Assembly (NCBI RefSeq): GCF_030503895.2
Contig: NZ_CP129970.2
Location: 3,147,001 to 3,211,000, forward strand
DNA length: 64,000 bases
Source: Marivirga arenosa
Lineage (GTDB): Bacteria; Bacteroidota; Bacteroidia; Cytophagales; Cyclobacteriaceae
Direction: 5' to 3'
The first letter of the stretch is position 1; each line of letters opens with the position of its first letter. A program made the translations under genes and the position numbers. This document shows, one piece after another, positions 26,679 through 36,579 of this stretch. A model generated the notes under the pieces. The model was not told where the DNA came from, made no database searches, and was given only the letters and a program-made list of their open reading frames with translations.

Positions 26679-27116
26679 TTATTCTTCAGAATTACCTTCT
26701 TCAGTATCTTCTTGTAAACCTTCAATCAATTCCTCATTACCAGCCTCTTCTGTAGTACCTTCAGTATTCTGTTCACCTTCTGTGGCAGGTAGTAAACCTT
26801 CTTGTCCTCCACTTTCCATACCAGGTAGTAAAGTCTCATCTTGTACTTTTTCCATGTTAGGACTAGTAAAACCAGTATCGACAGAAGTACTTTTGATAAC
26901 AAAAGAAGAAGCTAAACTTAAAACCACTAAACTAATAGCTAATACCCAAGTGATTTTTTCTAATATATCTCCTGTTCTTTTTACACCTACAACCTGACTT
27001 GCTCCTGATCCTCCAAATTGGCTAGATAATCCACCACCTTTTGAATTCTGAGCTAATACTACTAATACCAATAAAATGGCAACTAAAATGATTAAAGTAA
27101 TTAATAATGTTAACAT
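26679..27116 (-). CDS. secG: Preprotein translocase subunit SecG
   Basis: SecG is the small accessory subunit of the SecYEG channel. The 145-aa protein has TM helix 1 (1-22), the family loop QNSKGGGLSSQFGG, TM helix 2 (about 54-73) and a long acidic, Gly/Glu-rich tail that is common in Bacteroidota versions. It is the last gene of the sigma-54 activator-lptE-388aa-secG run, 4 bp after its neighbour. Confidence 0.93.
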   Translation of the reverse strand: MLTLLITLIILVAILLVLVVLAQNSKGGGLSSQFGGSGASQVVGVKRTGDILEKITWVLAISLVVLSLASSFVIKSTSVDTGFTSPNMEKVQDETLLPGMESGGQEGLLPATEGEQNTEGTTEEAGNEELIEGLQEDTEEGNSEE

Positions 27117-27120
27117 GTAT

Positions 27121-28287
27121 TTATGATTGTTTTTTTAATTCATCAATAATTTCGACAAAGTACGTCTTTTTTTGTGGAAATTTCCAAATTAATTTCTTGT
27201 AAATATCGATGGCCTTCTGCTTTCTGCCTTGTTTTATCATCAATTTTGCCAAAGTTTCAGAAACTACATCATCAGAAAGGTTAGTACTGCTGGCTGAAAG
27301 GTCCTCTGCTTCTTGTTTATTTGATTGATTATCAGAATCAATTCTTCTAGTTAGAACAGGTTCATTCTCAATAAAATTGTTAATGATATCTAATTGTTCT
27401 TTCTTATGGGAATCACTAATTTTTAATTCCTTTCTAGCTCTAATTTCTTGAATTAAATCTACCTCTTCATTTTTGTTTTTTTTTGTTGTTTCGCTTTCAG
27501 ACTTTTTAGTAGATGACTTTGCCTTTGCTGAGCTAGTTTTTTTTTCTTCAACGCTAGGTTTCTTAGATGCAATAGTTTTTTTAACCGTTGAGGAGGTTTT
27601 TTTAGCAGTATTGCTTTTTGCAGATGTGCTTGCTGCTTTAGTTTTTCCAGTATTGCTTTTCTTTGCTGTGGAGGGTTTCTTAGCAGTTGTTTTTTTCGGA
27701 CTAGAAGCTTTTTTCGTAGTATTTTTAGTCGAACTCGTCTTCTTAGTCCCTCTGGTTTTTGGTTTTTCTTCCAGAGATTCTATTCTTTCTAAGGTTTTAA
27801 GATAATTTTCCTTCTCGGCTTTCAGTTCTTCCATTTCTTTCATCAGTTCAGAAAAGAATGAATCAGGTAAGTGAGAATCTATAAGGGGTTCAGTCGCTTC
27901 TATTTTATTTTTACCCTCAGTAGGAGAAGTAGGAATTACTTCCTTTTTAGTTTCACTATTAGCATTAGTTTTTGGTTCATCAGTATGACTCTGAGGACTT
28001 TTTGTTTTTAATTTTACTTCTTTAACTTCAGTTTTATCAGTATTTACTTCTTCAAAATCGGTTGTTAAAATTTCCTTAAGATGCTTTCTGTCTAAAACAC
28101 CAATAGCGGCTGATTGTGTGTATTTTTTTTCCTTTGCAGGAGCAAATTTTTTAGAACCTAATGTAATAAGAGGAAATATCGCTTGGAAATAAGGAAACTC
28201 TTGCTTCAATTTCAATAAGGAATTGAAGTCATTTTCATCTAATTTTTCTGGTTGATTAATAAGGGTTGTAAGCCTTTGTTTTTCCAC
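27121..28287 (-). CDS. Uncharacterised protein with a histone H1-like Lys/Ser/Thr-rich middle and TPR-like end
   Basis: A 388-aa protein in three parts. The N-terminal ~75 residues are globular (DENDFNSLLKLKQEFPYFQA). The middle (about 175-275) is low-complexity Lys/Ser/Thr/Ala with repeated KK, STAKK and SSTKK patterns. The C-terminal 45 residues (AKLMIKQGRKQKAIDIYKKL) look like a tetratricopeptide repeat. No signal peptide, so it is cytoplasmic. The outer parts resemble a protein commonly encoded between lptE and secG in Bacteroidota; the basic middle may bind DNA, RNA or acidic partners. Function unknown. Confidence 0.8.
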   Translation of the reverse strand: MEKQRLTTLINQPEKLDENDFNSLLKLKQEFPYFQAIFPLITLGSKKFAPAKEKKYTQSAAIGVLDRKHLKEILTTDFEEVNTDKTEVKEVKLKTKSPQSHTDEPKTNANSETKKEVIPTSPTEGKNKIEATEPLIDSHLPDSFFSELMKEMEELKAEKENYLKTLERIESLEEKPKTRGTKKTSSTKNTTKKASSPKKTTAKKPSTAKKSNTGKTKAASTSAKSNTAKKTSSTVKKTIASKKPSVEEKKTSSAKAKSSTKKSESETTKKNKNEEVDLIQEIRARKELKISDSHKKEQLDIINNFIENEPVLTRRIDSDNQSNKQEAEDLSASSTNLSDDVVSETLAKLMIKQGRKQKAIDIYKKLIWKFPQKKTYFVEIIDELKKQS

Positions 28288-28323
28288 TTGGTTCTATTTT
28301 AAAGAATTTAAATTAACAAAAAA

Positions 28324-28851
28324 TTACCAATTTGCTACAGTTGCGTTAAATATATCTATAATGATTTGATCTGAGATTGTCTCAATTAGTTGGTCTTCTA
28401 CTGCAGTTAAAGTAGTTGAAGTAGCATCAAAATCTTCATAGAAGGAGAAAGACTTATTATTGAAATTAAACACTTCATCTTTTGTATTTACATATGTAAC
28501 GGATACCGAAATGGTCAACCTTTGCGCTCCAGCTGCATCCGCTAGATTAGGATTGCCTGATGAAGTTACGGCTATTGGTTGTACTCTATAACCTGTTATG
28601 GAACCTTCTAATTGTAAATCACCATTACTTTCAACTAATTCTAAGCTTGTATTCTGTTGGTAGTAATCTCTAATTTCTTCTGTAAAAGTTTGCTGCAGAT
28701 TTGGAGGTCCATTTCCAGAATCATTATAAAAATACTGGATAGACATAGTTTTTATGTCAGGTGAAATAGATGCTCCTGTAAAGCTGTATACCCCACAGCT
28801 TGAAGTAAATACTGCTGTGAAAATGAAGATTATTAAACTCCTAAAGGTCAT
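28324..28851 (-). CDS. lptE: LPS assembly lipoprotein LptE
   Basis: A 175-aa lipoprotein (signal peptide with Cys at about 19, TSSCGVYSF) matching the Bacteroidota LptE form. LptE sits inside the LptD barrel and helps place LPS in the outer leaflet. IKTMSIQYFYNDSGNGPPNLQQTFTE is typical, with the beta-alpha fold continuing through LQLEGSITGYRVQPIAVT. It overlaps the end of the activator gene by 11 bp. lptD is not in this window. Confidence 0.88.
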   Translation of the reverse strand: MTFRSLIIFIFTAVFTSSCGVYSFTGASISPDIKTMSIQYFYNDSGNGPPNLQQTFTEEIRDYYQQNTSLELVESNGDLQLEGSITGYRVQPIAVTSSGNPNLADAAGAQRLTISVSVTYVNTKDEVFNFNNKSFSFYEDFDATSTTLTAVEDQLIETISDQIIIDIFNATVANW

Positions 28852-30103
28852 ATTGTTTGATTTTTCTGTATAACGTACGTTCAGATATCCCCAAATCTCG
28901 TGCCGCGTATTTTCTTTTATTTTGATTTTTTGATAGTGCCCTTTGAATCATTTCTTTTTCCTTCTTTTCTAAGGACAACGATTCTTCCTCTATTTCATGC
29001 TCTGCATCCTGATATTCTTCTAAATTATAACTATCGGATGAAGAATCATCATGTTTGCTGCTATCTAACAAAAATGGAGTTCTGATGCCTTCTTCATTTT
29101 CCTTAAACTCATTTGGTTTCACTTCAAATAAGCCCTCATGATCTTTTATGATCTCTTCTCCATAATTTTCATTCTTCAAAACATTATGTACCAGTTTTTT
29201 CAGTTCTTCAACATCATTCCGCATGTCAAAGAGTATTTTATACAAAATGTCGCGTTCTGAAAAATTATCTTTACCACCAGATGAGCTATCATTGCTTTTG
29301 TAAATAGCAGGCATCATATTCCCTTCTTGAGGCAAATATTTAAGCAATATTTCTTTATTGACTTCTCTTTCCATTTCGAGTAAAGAAATCTGCTCAGCTA
29401 TATTTTTTAACTGTCTGATATTGCCAGGATACCTAAAGGCTAATAATGCCTCTTTAGCGTCTTCAGTCAGTTTAATTGGGTTTACGTGATGCTTTTCTGC
29501 AAAGTCAGAGGTGAATTTTCTGAATAATAATTCAATATCATTTCCTCTCTCTCTCAAAGGAGGAACAAAAATAGGGACTGTATTTAATCGATAATAAAGG
29601 TCTTCTCTAAACTTACCTTTTTCCACCGCCTGAATAAGGTTTACGTTGGTTGCTGCAACAACTCTAACATCTGTCTTAACTACTTTAGATGAACCTACTC
29701 TAATAAATTCACCATTTTCTAAAACCCTTAATAATCTTGACTGAGTTGGAAGTGGCATTTCTCCAATTTCATCTAAAAAGATAGTTCCTCCGTCAGTAAC
29801 CTCAAAATAACCTTTTCTTGAATCATAAGCTCCTGTAAAAGAGCCTTTTTCATGGCCGAATAATTCTGAGTCAATAGTACCTTCAGGAATAGCTCCACAG
29901 TTTACTGCGATGAATTGTCCGTGCTTTCTTGCGCTTAGCTGATGAATAATCTTAGAGAATGATTCTTTACCTACACCACTTTCACCTGTAATTAATACAG
30001 TCATATCCGTAGGGGCAACTTGCATCGCTACCTTTATGGCAAAATTTAGGTGATCAGAGTTGCCTATGATACCGAATCTATTTTTGATAGTTTGTATATC
30101 CAA
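28841..30103 (-). CDS. Sigma-54-interaction AAA+ transcriptional activator
   Basis: A 420-aa protein beginning directly with the AAA+ domain: Walker A GESGVGKE, the sigma-54 loop GSFTGA, Walker B TIFLDEIGEM and a sensor region. An acidic linker follows, then a Fis-type helix-turn-helix at the end (YAARDLGISERTLYRKIKQYDL). There is no N-terminal receiver or GAF domain, so control is not by simple phosphorylation. It is cotranscribed with lptE and secG, and lies 11 bp after miaB. Its target promoters are unknown. Confidence 0.93.
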   Translation of the reverse strand: MDIQTIKNRFGIIGNSDHLNFAIKVAMQVAPTDMTVLITGESGVGKESFSKIIHQLSARKHGQFIAVNCGAIPEGTIDSELFGHEKGSFTGAYDSRKGYFEVTDGGTIFLDEIGEMPLPTQSRLLRVLENGEFIRVGSSKVVKTDVRVVAATNVNLIQAVEKGKFREDLYYRLNTVPIFVPPLRERGNDIELLFRKFTSDFAEKHHVNPIKLTEDAKEALLAFRYPGNIRQLKNIAEQISLLEMEREVNKEILLKYLPQEGNMMPAIYKSNDSSSGGKDNFSERDILYKILFDMRNDVEELKKLVHNVLKNENYGEEIIKDHEGLFEVKPNEFKENEEGIRTPFLLDSSKHDDSSSDSYNLEEYQDAEHEIEEESLSLEKKEKEMIQRALSKNQNKRKYAARDLGISERTLYRKIKQYDL

Positions 30104-30114
30104 AGCTTAAATAT

Positions 30115-31581
30115 TTAAACCGCTTTACCAATTAAGGTGGCTCCAGTACATTCTTCTACAAATACATTTACATAATCCCCTTTTTTGTAATTTTCTCTTG
30201 GGAAAACCACAACTTTATTGGCTGAATTCCTTCCTTGTAATTGTTCTTCAGATCTTTTGGAAGTTCCTTCAACTAGTACCTTGTGAACTTTATTTAAATC
30301 AAGTTTATTTCTCTCTAAAGAATGCTGACTTTGTTTATTAATAACTTCTTGAAGCCTTCTTTTCTTGGTTTCTAATGGAATATCATCCTCATACCTTTTT
30401 TCTGCTAAAGTTCCTGGTCTTTCAGAATAAAAGAACATATATGAAAAGTCGTATTTTACATAATCCATCAAGCTTAAAGTGTCTTGATGTTCTTCCTCAG
30501 TTTCTGAACAGAAACCCGTGATCATATCTGATGAAATACCACATTCTTCACCTAAGATATCTCTAATAGCATCTACTCTGTTGATGTACCATTCTCTATC
30601 GTAAGTACGGTTCATCATTTTAAGAATACGAGAATTACCACTTTGGGCAGGTAGGTGTATATAATTACAGATATTCTCATACTTCTTTATAGTATGTAAG
30701 ACTTCATCCGTAATATCTTTAGGGTGAGAAGTTGAGAATCTAACTCTTAAATCTGGTGATACTTTAGCCACCATTTCAATTAGATTGGCGAAGTTAATGA
30801 TTTCAACCTCTTCTTTTTTCTCTAGTTTTTCTAATCGAGCCTTATTATTTAGTTCTGGTGACCATTTGTATGAATCAACATTCTGACCTAATAAGGTAAC
30901 TTCTCTAAAACCTCTGTCAAATAAATCCTGAGCTTCCTGAACTATTGAGTACGGATCTCTACTTCTTTCTCTACCTCTTGTGAAAGGTACTACACAGAAA
31001 GAACACATATTGTCGCATCCTCTCATGATTGATATGAAAGCTGTTACGCCATTAGAATTTAATCTTACTGGGCTAATATCTGCATACGTTTCTTCTCTAC
31101 TTAAGAAAGTATTGACTGCTTTTTCACCTTCATCAACTGTCTTAACTAAGTTAGGTAGATCTCGATATGAATCAGGCCCTGCTACGATATCCACTATCTT
31201 TTCTTCCTCAAGTAGCTTGGTTTTTAATCTTTCAGCCATGCAGCCTAATACGCCAATCTGCATTTCAGGCTTTTTAGCTTTGATTTTATTGAATTCTGTA
31301 AGTCTTTTCCTAACGGTTAATTCTGCTTTCTCACGAATTGAACAGGTGTTAAGAAAAACAACATCTGCTGAGTTAAAATCATTGGTGGTGTCAAAACCAT
31401 TATCTTTCATAATGGAGGTCACAATCTCACTATCAGAGAAATTCATTTGACATCCATAACTTTCTATATATAATTTACGGCTTTTGCCAGTATCTTCTTC
31501 TTTTGAAACTTGTACTGCACAAGATTCATCCGTTTTTGTATCTTCAGAAATGATGTCCAAATCTTTAATCAAATCACTCAT
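30115..31581 (-). CDS. miaB: tRNA-2-methylthio-N6-dimethylallyladenosine synthase MiaB
   Basis: MiaB is a radical-SAM methylthiotransferase acting on A37 of tRNAs. The N-terminal UPF0004 domain has [18 protein letters not shown] and GCMAE Cys sites for one cluster. The radical-SAM motif is GCDNMCSFC, and a C-terminal TRAM domain is present. The frame is open 16 codons further upstream, but [11 protein letters not shown] at 31581 is a better start and gives 488 aa. It precedes the sigma-54 activator by 11 bp. Confidence 0.95.
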   Translation of the reverse strand: MSDLIKDLDIISEDTKTDESCAVQVSKEEDTGKSRKLYIESYGCQMNFSDSEIVTSIMKDNGFDTTNDFNSADVVFLNTCSIREKAELTVRKRLTEFNKIKAKKPEMQIGVLGCMAERLKTKLLEEEKIVDIVAGPDSYRDLPNLVKTVDEGEKAVNTFLSREETYADISPVRLNSNGVTAFISIMRGCDNMCSFCVVPFTRGRERSRDPYSIVQEAQDLFDRGFREVTLLGQNVDSYKWSPELNNKARLEKLEKKEEVEIINFANLIEMVAKVSPDLRVRFSTSHPKDITDEVLHTIKKYENICNYIHLPAQSGNSRILKMMNRTYDREWYINRVDAIRDILGEECGISSDMITGFCSETEEEHQDTLSLMDYVKYDFSYMFFYSERPGTLAEKRYEDDIPLETKKRRLQEVINKQSQHSLERNKLDLNKVHKVLVEGTSKRSEEQLQGRNSANKVVVFPRENYKKGDYVNVFVEECTGATLIGKAV

Positions 31582-31701
31582 ATTTACTATTTCTAAAGGG
31601 CTTTTTTTGTAAAATTTTATAAAAGGCAAAGGTAGCCAATTATTCTGGAAAATGACATAATGGCAGTGGATTTTCGGTTTCTTTTTATGAAAAATACTGC
31701 A

Positions 31702-33003
31702 TTACAGTTTTAAGGTTCTTTCAATAGCTTTTGCTTTCAATAAGCATTCATCATATTCAGCCTCCGGATCAGCATCATAGGTAATGGCACTTCCAACTTC
31801 ATAATTGAGCTTTTTAAGCTTTTCATCATAATAGATACTTCTTATTAGTACATTGAAATCAAATTCATTCAAACCATTGAAGTAACCAATGCTTCCAGAA
31901 AAAACATTTCTTTTACTATTCTCATAATCCTCTATTAGCTGCATGGCTCGAATTTTTGGTGCACCTGTCATACTTCCCATTGGAAACGCGTTTTCAATGA
32001 CTTTAACAGGATGAATTTCTTTTTTCTTTTTGGAGGATATTGTACTGATCATTTGATGAACCTGTTGAAAGCTATAGATACTAAATATTTCATCTACTTT
32101 TACTGATCCACTTTCTGATGATTTAGCCAAATCATTTCTGACCAAATCAACTATCATCATGTTCTCAGCTCTTTCTTTTTCACTTTCAAACAGCTGTTTT
32201 TTAAGGAATTCATCCTCATTTTTGCTAGTCCCTCTTTTTGCAGTCCCTTTAATGGGTTGGCTAATTATTTTTGAGTCCTTTAATTTAATAAATCGTTCTG
32301 GCGATGCTGAAATTATATATTGATGATCCAGTTTTAAAAATGAGCCAAAGGGTGCTGGAGAGTTATTGCATAATTCATTAAAGACATGAAAGGGATCTAA
32401 ATCTTTTACATCTACTGAAAAGTTAATGCAATAATTAATTTCATAAATATCTCCCTCTTCGATATGGTTTTTTAGTTTCTTAACTGTGTTTATATACTCA
32501 TCTCTTGAGGTCCAGCTTTTTAATTTCCCAACTAAAGATCCATGGTATTGAGGATCAATATCCTTTTCAATACTTTTTTCAATTTGCTCTTTAAATCTTT
32601 GAGCAAATTCAGATTTAATTAGGATATCGCCTTGATGGAACTCAATAATACATTCAGCTTTGAAAAACTGCATGGGAAGCCAGTCAATATAAGATTCATT
32701 TTTACTTTTTAAATTCTCTAATTCATTTTTCAAATCATATCCTAAATAGCCATACAATTTATGAGTAGGATTATCAGTCAGATACTCTTCTAATGATTTG
32801 AAATAGGGTGCCGATAGATTAAGTTTTTGATTTCCAACTGCGATGCATTTTGGAAATGCCCCAAAAGGATATTGCTCAGTCTGTTGAGGAAGAAAAGCTG
32901 CTACATATTTAAAGGATTTGCTCCATTCTAGTAGCTTCAGCCAAATACTTTTATCGTTCTTTATTTTTATTCTAACTTCTTTCAACCAAACTATTTTTGG
33001 CAA
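31702..33003 (-). CDS. pabB: Aminodeoxychorismate synthase component I (PabB)
   Basis: A 433-aa chorismate-binding enzyme that makes 4-amino-4-deoxychorismate for folate synthesis. The active-site Lys motif PIKGTAKRG favours PabB over anthranilate synthase (usually PIAGT). GSMTGAPKIRAMQLIEDYE and DLVRNDL are conserved. No glutamine amidotransferase partner is adjacent. The N-terminus begins in an unusual basic stretch, so the exact start is less sure. Confidence 0.9.
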   Translation of the reverse strand: MPKIVWLKEVRIKIKNDKSIWLKLLEWSKSFKYVAAFLPQQTEQYPFGAFPKCIAVGNQKLNLSAPYFKSLEEYLTDNPTHKLYGYLGYDLKNELENLKSKNESYIDWLPMQFFKAECIIEFHQGDILIKSEFAQRFKEQIEKSIEKDIDPQYHGSLVGKLKSWTSRDEYINTVKKLKNHIEEGDIYEINYCINFSVDVKDLDPFHVFNELCNNSPAPFGSFLKLDHQYIISASPERFIKLKDSKIISQPIKGTAKRGTSKNEDEFLKKQLFESEKERAENMMIVDLVRNDLAKSSESGSVKVDEIFSIYSFQQVHQMISTISSKKKKEIHPVKVIENAFPMGSMTGAPKIRAMQLIEDYENSKRNVFSGSIGYFNGLNEFDFNVLIRSIYYDEKLKKLNYEVGSAITYDADPEAEYDECLLKAKAIERTLKL

Positions 33004-33011
33004 AATTGCAT

Positions 33012-33044
33012 AAAAAAAGGCTGCTATAAAATATTAGCAGCCTT
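33012..33044 (-). terminator. Intrinsic terminator after the YceI gene
   Basis: A 10-bp stem (33017-33026 with 33035-33044) with an 8-nt loop and a T-run on the minus strand (33018-33012). It lies 25 bp after the YceI stop codon and just upstream of pabB. Confidence 0.88.
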
Positions 33045-33068
33045 AACTATTATTAATTTATTGTTGAA

Positions 33069-33830
33069 TTACATGCTTTCAGCAGAAGCATCAACATTAA
33101 ATCCAACTCCAACCGTATTATAAATAAATCTATCTTTTGCTTTATCTACAGCCTGAGATTCATCCCCGTACATTAAACCCCATTTAGTTCTATCAATGCT
33201 GAAGTTAGTAAATGCTTTCACACCATTGTCAGAAACTTCAACTTTAGCAGGTACAGTAATAGCTAATGTTTTACCTCTCATTGTTAAATTTCCAGTTACC
33301 TCATGAGTAGCACCTTCTAACTCATAATCAGGTAGCTCCATAATTCTTTCGTCTTCTCCTGGCTGTTGCATATCATTTTGATATGAAGTATAACCCGCAG
33401 CTGCTTTTTCGGTAGTTAATGGTTTTACAGATACTAATTCGAAAGTAACATTAGGATGATTTGCCGCATCAAAAAAGTCATCAGATTGTAAGTGACCAAC
33501 TAATTTTTGATGATTTTCTTCATCATCTTTTAAGTCAGCAACTGTAATTTGATTCAAGTCAAATACAAATTTACCTCCAGTTATTTCACCATCTTTAACT
33601 GTAATTGAACCATCAGTTAATGCAATATTTCCATAGTGTCTGCCTGTTGGCTTAGTACCTACGAATTCCATTTTAGCTTGATCACCAGAAACTTTGATAT
33701 CCATTCCTTGAGCTTCTTTTACTTCTTCAGCTTCGCTTACTTTGGCTTCATCTCCTTTTGGATTTGAAGTACATGCTACTGCCATTACAATGGCTAATGC
33801 TAATGCGCTTGTTGTTTTTAAAATTTTCAT
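33069..33830 (-). CDS. YceI family lipoprotein
   Basis: A 253-aa lipoprotein: lipobox AVACTS with Cys at about 20, then a charged linker and a YceI lipocalin-like barrel (about 45-250) with FVFDLNQITVADL, HPNVTFELVS, TGNLTMRGKT and NFSIDRTKWG. YceI proteins bind isoprenoid-type lipids in the periplasm. It stands alone, divergent from the gamma-carbonic anhydrase gene, with its own terminator. Confidence 0.93.
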   Translation of the reverse strand: MKILKTTSALALAIVMAVACTSNPKGDEAKVSEAEEVKEAQGMDIKVSGDQAKMEFVGTKPTGRHYGNIALTDGSITVKDGEITGGKFVFDLNQITVADLKDDEENHQKLVGHLQSDDFFDAANHPNVTFELVSVKPLTTEKAAAGYTSYQNDMQQPGEDERIMELPDYELEGATHEVTGNLTMRGKTLAITVPAKVEVSDNGVKAFTNFSIDRTKWGLMYGDESQAVDKAKDRFIYNTVGVGFNVDASAESM

Positions 33831-33954
33831 AGATTAGTGGTTTTTAATTGATTCAACCGAATAACGATTTAACTTTTATAAAGTTTATGATTTTTTCAAA
33901 AATAATACATAATCATTAAATGTGTATACATAGATCAAAATATAACAATAAAAA

Positions 33955-34467
33955 ATGGGTATAATTAAAGAGTGTGAAGGCAAAACTCCTAAAATTGGAG
34001 AGAATACTTACATAGCGGATAATGCCGTAATTGTAGGAGATGTTAAAATCGGTAAAAATTGTTCCGTATGGTGGAGTGCTGTAATACGAGGCGATGTTAA
34101 TTCAATAGAAATAGGAGATGAAAGTAATATTCAAGATGGGGCAGTCATACATTGTACGTATCAAAAAGCCGCAACAAAGATTGGTAATAAGGTATCAATT
34201 GGTCATAAGGCTATTGTACATGGCTGTACTGTAGAAGATTCAGCTCTTGTGGGAATGGGAGCAATCGTTATGGATCATGCAGTAGTACAGACAGGATCTA
34301 TAGTGGCAGCTGGTGCTGTAGTGCTTGAGAATACAATTGTAGAATCAGGTTATATATATGCAGGTGTTCCAGCAAAGAAAGTAAAAAAAATCGAAGGGGA
34401 CTTGTCACAAATATTTGACAGAACAGCCAAAAATTACACCTTATATAAAACATGGTTTGAAGATTAA
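33955..34467 (+). CDS. Gamma-carbonic anhydrase family hexapeptide-repeat protein
   Basis: A 170-aa left-handed beta-helix protein with hexapeptide repeats (IGDESNIQDGAVIH and following). Three His at the trimer interface metal site are visible in VIHC, IGHK and VHGC, so metal binding is likely. Many relatives (YrdA, PaaY) have carbonic anhydrase or thioesterase activity or none shown. The length and N-terminus are standard. Confidence 0.9.
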   Translation: MGIIKECEGKTPKIGENTYIADNAVIVGDVKIGKNCSVWWSAVIRGDVNSIEIGDESNIQDGAVIHCTYQKAATKIGNKVSIGHKAIVHGCTVEDSALVGMGAIVMDHAVVQTGSIVAAGAVVLENTIVESGYIYAGVPAKKVKKIEGDLSQIFDRTAKNYTLYKTWFED

Positions 34468-34607
34468 GCCTCAGATACATGAGGTTAACATGTAAATACT
34501 CTGCATGACTACTATTTTTGACAACAATTCAATATTGCTCTATATTGGAGCGCATTTTGATCTTCTGTGGAATTTTGAAGTGCGTATGGAAACGAAAAAA
34601 TATAAAA

Positions 34608-35609
34608 ATGAAAAATTCTAAAATAGTAGGTTTAGGTCATGCTGTGCCTCAAACAGTAGTGACTAATGATGATATTGCTAGTTGGATTGATACTACAGAT
34701 GAGTGGATTACTGAAAGAACTGGAATTAAAGAAAGAAGGTTTTTTGATCCGGAAATAGAAGAATCTTTAGCGAAAATGGCTAAAAAAGCTGCTGATATGG
34801 CGCTTAAAAATGCAAAAATGAATAAAGATGATATTGATTTTATAATTTTTGCCAGTATTACTCCAGATTACTTTTTTCCAGGCTCAAGTGTTTTGTTGCA
34901 GCGTGAACTGGGCATGGGAACAGTAGGTTGTCTGGATATTAGAAATGCATGTTCTGGTTTTGTATACAGTTTATCCGTTGCGGACCAATTCATTAAAACG
35001 GGAATGTATAAAAATATCATGGTTGTAGGGGGAGAGATTCAATCGACAGCTATCGATATGTCAGATAGAGGAAGGTCTACAGCTGTTATTTTTGGAGATG
35101 GAGTAGGGGTTGCCATTATGAGTGCCACTGAGGAACAAGGAGTTCTTTCAACTCATCTGCATGCTGAAGGCACTTATGCAGAGGAATTATATGTGAAAGA
35201 TCCGGGAAGTAGTAGACCAAGAGAGGAAAGACAGCCGGAGCAAATATTAGACACATCTGGATATAAAGTTTACATGAATGGAAATATGGTATTTAAACAT
35301 GCTGTAGTCCGTTTTCAAGAAGTAATTAATGAAGCTTTAGAAGCAAATGGGTTAAGTGCTTCAGATATTGATATGTTAGTGCCTCATCAAGCAAACTTAA
35401 GAATTTCTAAGTTTATTCAGTCTAAAATGGGGTTGTCTGATGATAAAGTGTTTAACAATATTCAGAAGTATGGAAATACAACAGCCGCTTCTATTCCCAT
35501 TGCACTAAGTGAAGCTTGGCATGAAGGCAAAGTGAAAGAAGGTGATCTTGTATGTTTAGCAGCTTTTGGTAGCGGATTTACTTGGGGCTCTGCTTTAATA
35601 AGATGGTAA
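34608..35609 (+). CDS. fabH: 3-oxoacyl-ACP synthase III FabH
   Basis: FabH condenses acetyl-CoA (or a branched primer) with malonyl-ACP to start fatty acid synthesis. The catalytic triad is visible: Cys115 in NACSGF, His in PHQAN and Asn in YGNTTAAS. The frame is open 30 codons upstream, but ATG 34608 gives the normal 333-aa enzyme beginning MKNSKIVGLGHAVP. No plsX or rpmF is adjacent, unlike the usual cluster, so this may be one of several FabH paralogues. Confidence 0.94.
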   Translation: MKNSKIVGLGHAVPQTVVTNDDIASWIDTTDEWITERTGIKERRFFDPEIEESLAKMAKKAADMALKNAKMNKDDIDFIIFASITPDYFFPGSSVLLQRELGMGTVGCLDIRNACSGFVYSLSVADQFIKTGMYKNIMVVGGEIQSTAIDMSDRGRSTAVIFGDGVGVAIMSATEEQGVLSTHLHAEGTYAEELYVKDPGSSRPREERQPEQILDTSGYKVYMNGNMVFKHAVVRFQEVINEALEANGLSASDIDMLVPHQANLRISKFIQSKMGLSDDKVFNNIQKYGNTTAASIPIALSEAWHEGKVKEGDLVCLAAFGSGFTWGSALIRW

Positions 35610-35676
35610 TATTCTTAAAATAAATATTATTAATCTATTGTAAAATTATTAGATTTAAGAAAAATCAAGAAAGAAT

Positions 35677-35901
35677 ATGATTACTCAGCAATATAACCCA
35701 AGTCAACTTGAGGTGGAAATAGCTAAAGCTATAAAAGAATTAGCCCCAGAAATTGAATCAAAATTAAGCCAATTTAAGGTGGTATCGGTTGATGATAATA
35801 TTCATGCTGATAACCCTGTGGTCAAAATAAAATTTAATGATAATGATAATGATCCTCATGAGGTCATTCTGAAAATCATTCAAAAACCTGATCAGCAATA
35901 A
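35677..35901 (+). CDS. Small conserved-looking protein of unknown function
   Basis: A 74-aa soluble protein I do not recognise. An N-terminal helix (LEVEIAKAIKELAPEIESKL) is followed by strands (KVVSVDDN, PVVKIKFND, HEVILKIIQ), fitting a small alpha/beta fold. It is followed by an intrinsic terminator, which supports a real gene. No operon partner is evident. Confidence 0.7.
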   Translation: MITQQYNPSQLEVEIAKAIKELAPEIESKLSQFKVVSVDDNIHADNPVVKIKFNDNDNDPHEVILKIIQKPDQQ

Positions 35902-35910
35902 ATCGATTGC

Positions 35911-35941
35911 AAAGGTGGATTAATTTAATTCACCTTTTTTA
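35911..35941 (+). terminator. Intrinsic terminator abutting the next start codon
   Basis: A 7-bp stem (35911-35917 with 35931-35937), extended weakly inside, then T-run ending three bases before ATG 35944. It follows the 74-aa gene by 10 bp. Confidence 0.75.
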
Positions 35942-35943
35942 TT

Positions 35944-36540
35944 ATGTCATTATTTACAACGCAAGAACTCGACTTAGCATCAGACCCTACTATTCTTCTT
36001 ATCAAATATAGGATGATGGAAAAAGTTTGGGATTACCTTGAAGAAATTCACAAGGAGTTTCGAACTCATTTGAAAAAAATATCAACTCATATTCCAAAAG
36101 AGATCAATTTAAATCACGGCAAAATTTCTAAAGGCGAAAATTATAAACGATTGCCTTATTCCATTTTAGATTATCCAGCTTATTTTTCTAAGGAAGATAT
36201 TTTTGCATACCGGACTATGTTTTATTGGGGGAATTTTTTCTCGTCTACCTTTCACTTGCAAGGTGATTATTTGAATAAATTCGGAGATTTATTCATAGAT
36301 CATTTTAAATCTGACGAATCTACTTACTTTTGTATCAATAGGAAGCCGTGGGATTACCATTATGAAAAAAGTAATTATGTTAAATTCCATACTTTAAGTT
36401 TAACAGAGATATCTGATCATATAGATGAGACTGGCTTTATTAAAATCAGTAAGAAATTTCCTGTAGAAGAGATGCCAGAGAGAAAAGAAGATGTTTTAAG
36501 TTTCTTACTAGAAGGACTTGAGTTATTTAAAACAAATTGA
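35944..36540 (+). CDS. Conserved hypothetical soluble protein
   Basis: A 198-aa protein with no signal peptide, no TM helix and many aromatic residues (DYPAYFSKEDIFAYRTMFYWGNFFSS). I know only that such proteins occur in Bacteroidota and cannot name a function. The start codon lies right after a terminator U-tract, so its transcript must start there or read through. A short gap leads to the Lacal_2735-like gene. Confidence 0.7.
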   Translation: MSLFTTQELDLASDPTILLIKYRMMEKVWDYLEEIHKEFRTHLKKISTHIPKEINLNHGKISKGENYKRLPYSILDYPAYFSKEDIFAYRTMFYWGNFFSSTFHLQGDYLNKFGDLFIDHFKSDESTYFCINRKPWDYHYEKSNYVKFHTLSLTEISDHIDETGFIKISKKFPVEEMPERKEDVLSFLLEGLELFKTN

Positions 36541-36579
36541 AGTTGAGTGGGTTTTTCAAACAAATTTAAAAAAGAAATT

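Noticed and set aside
31702-33003. Anthranilate synthase component I (TrpE)
   Set aside because: The PIKGT motif with Lys and the lack of trp genes favour PabB.
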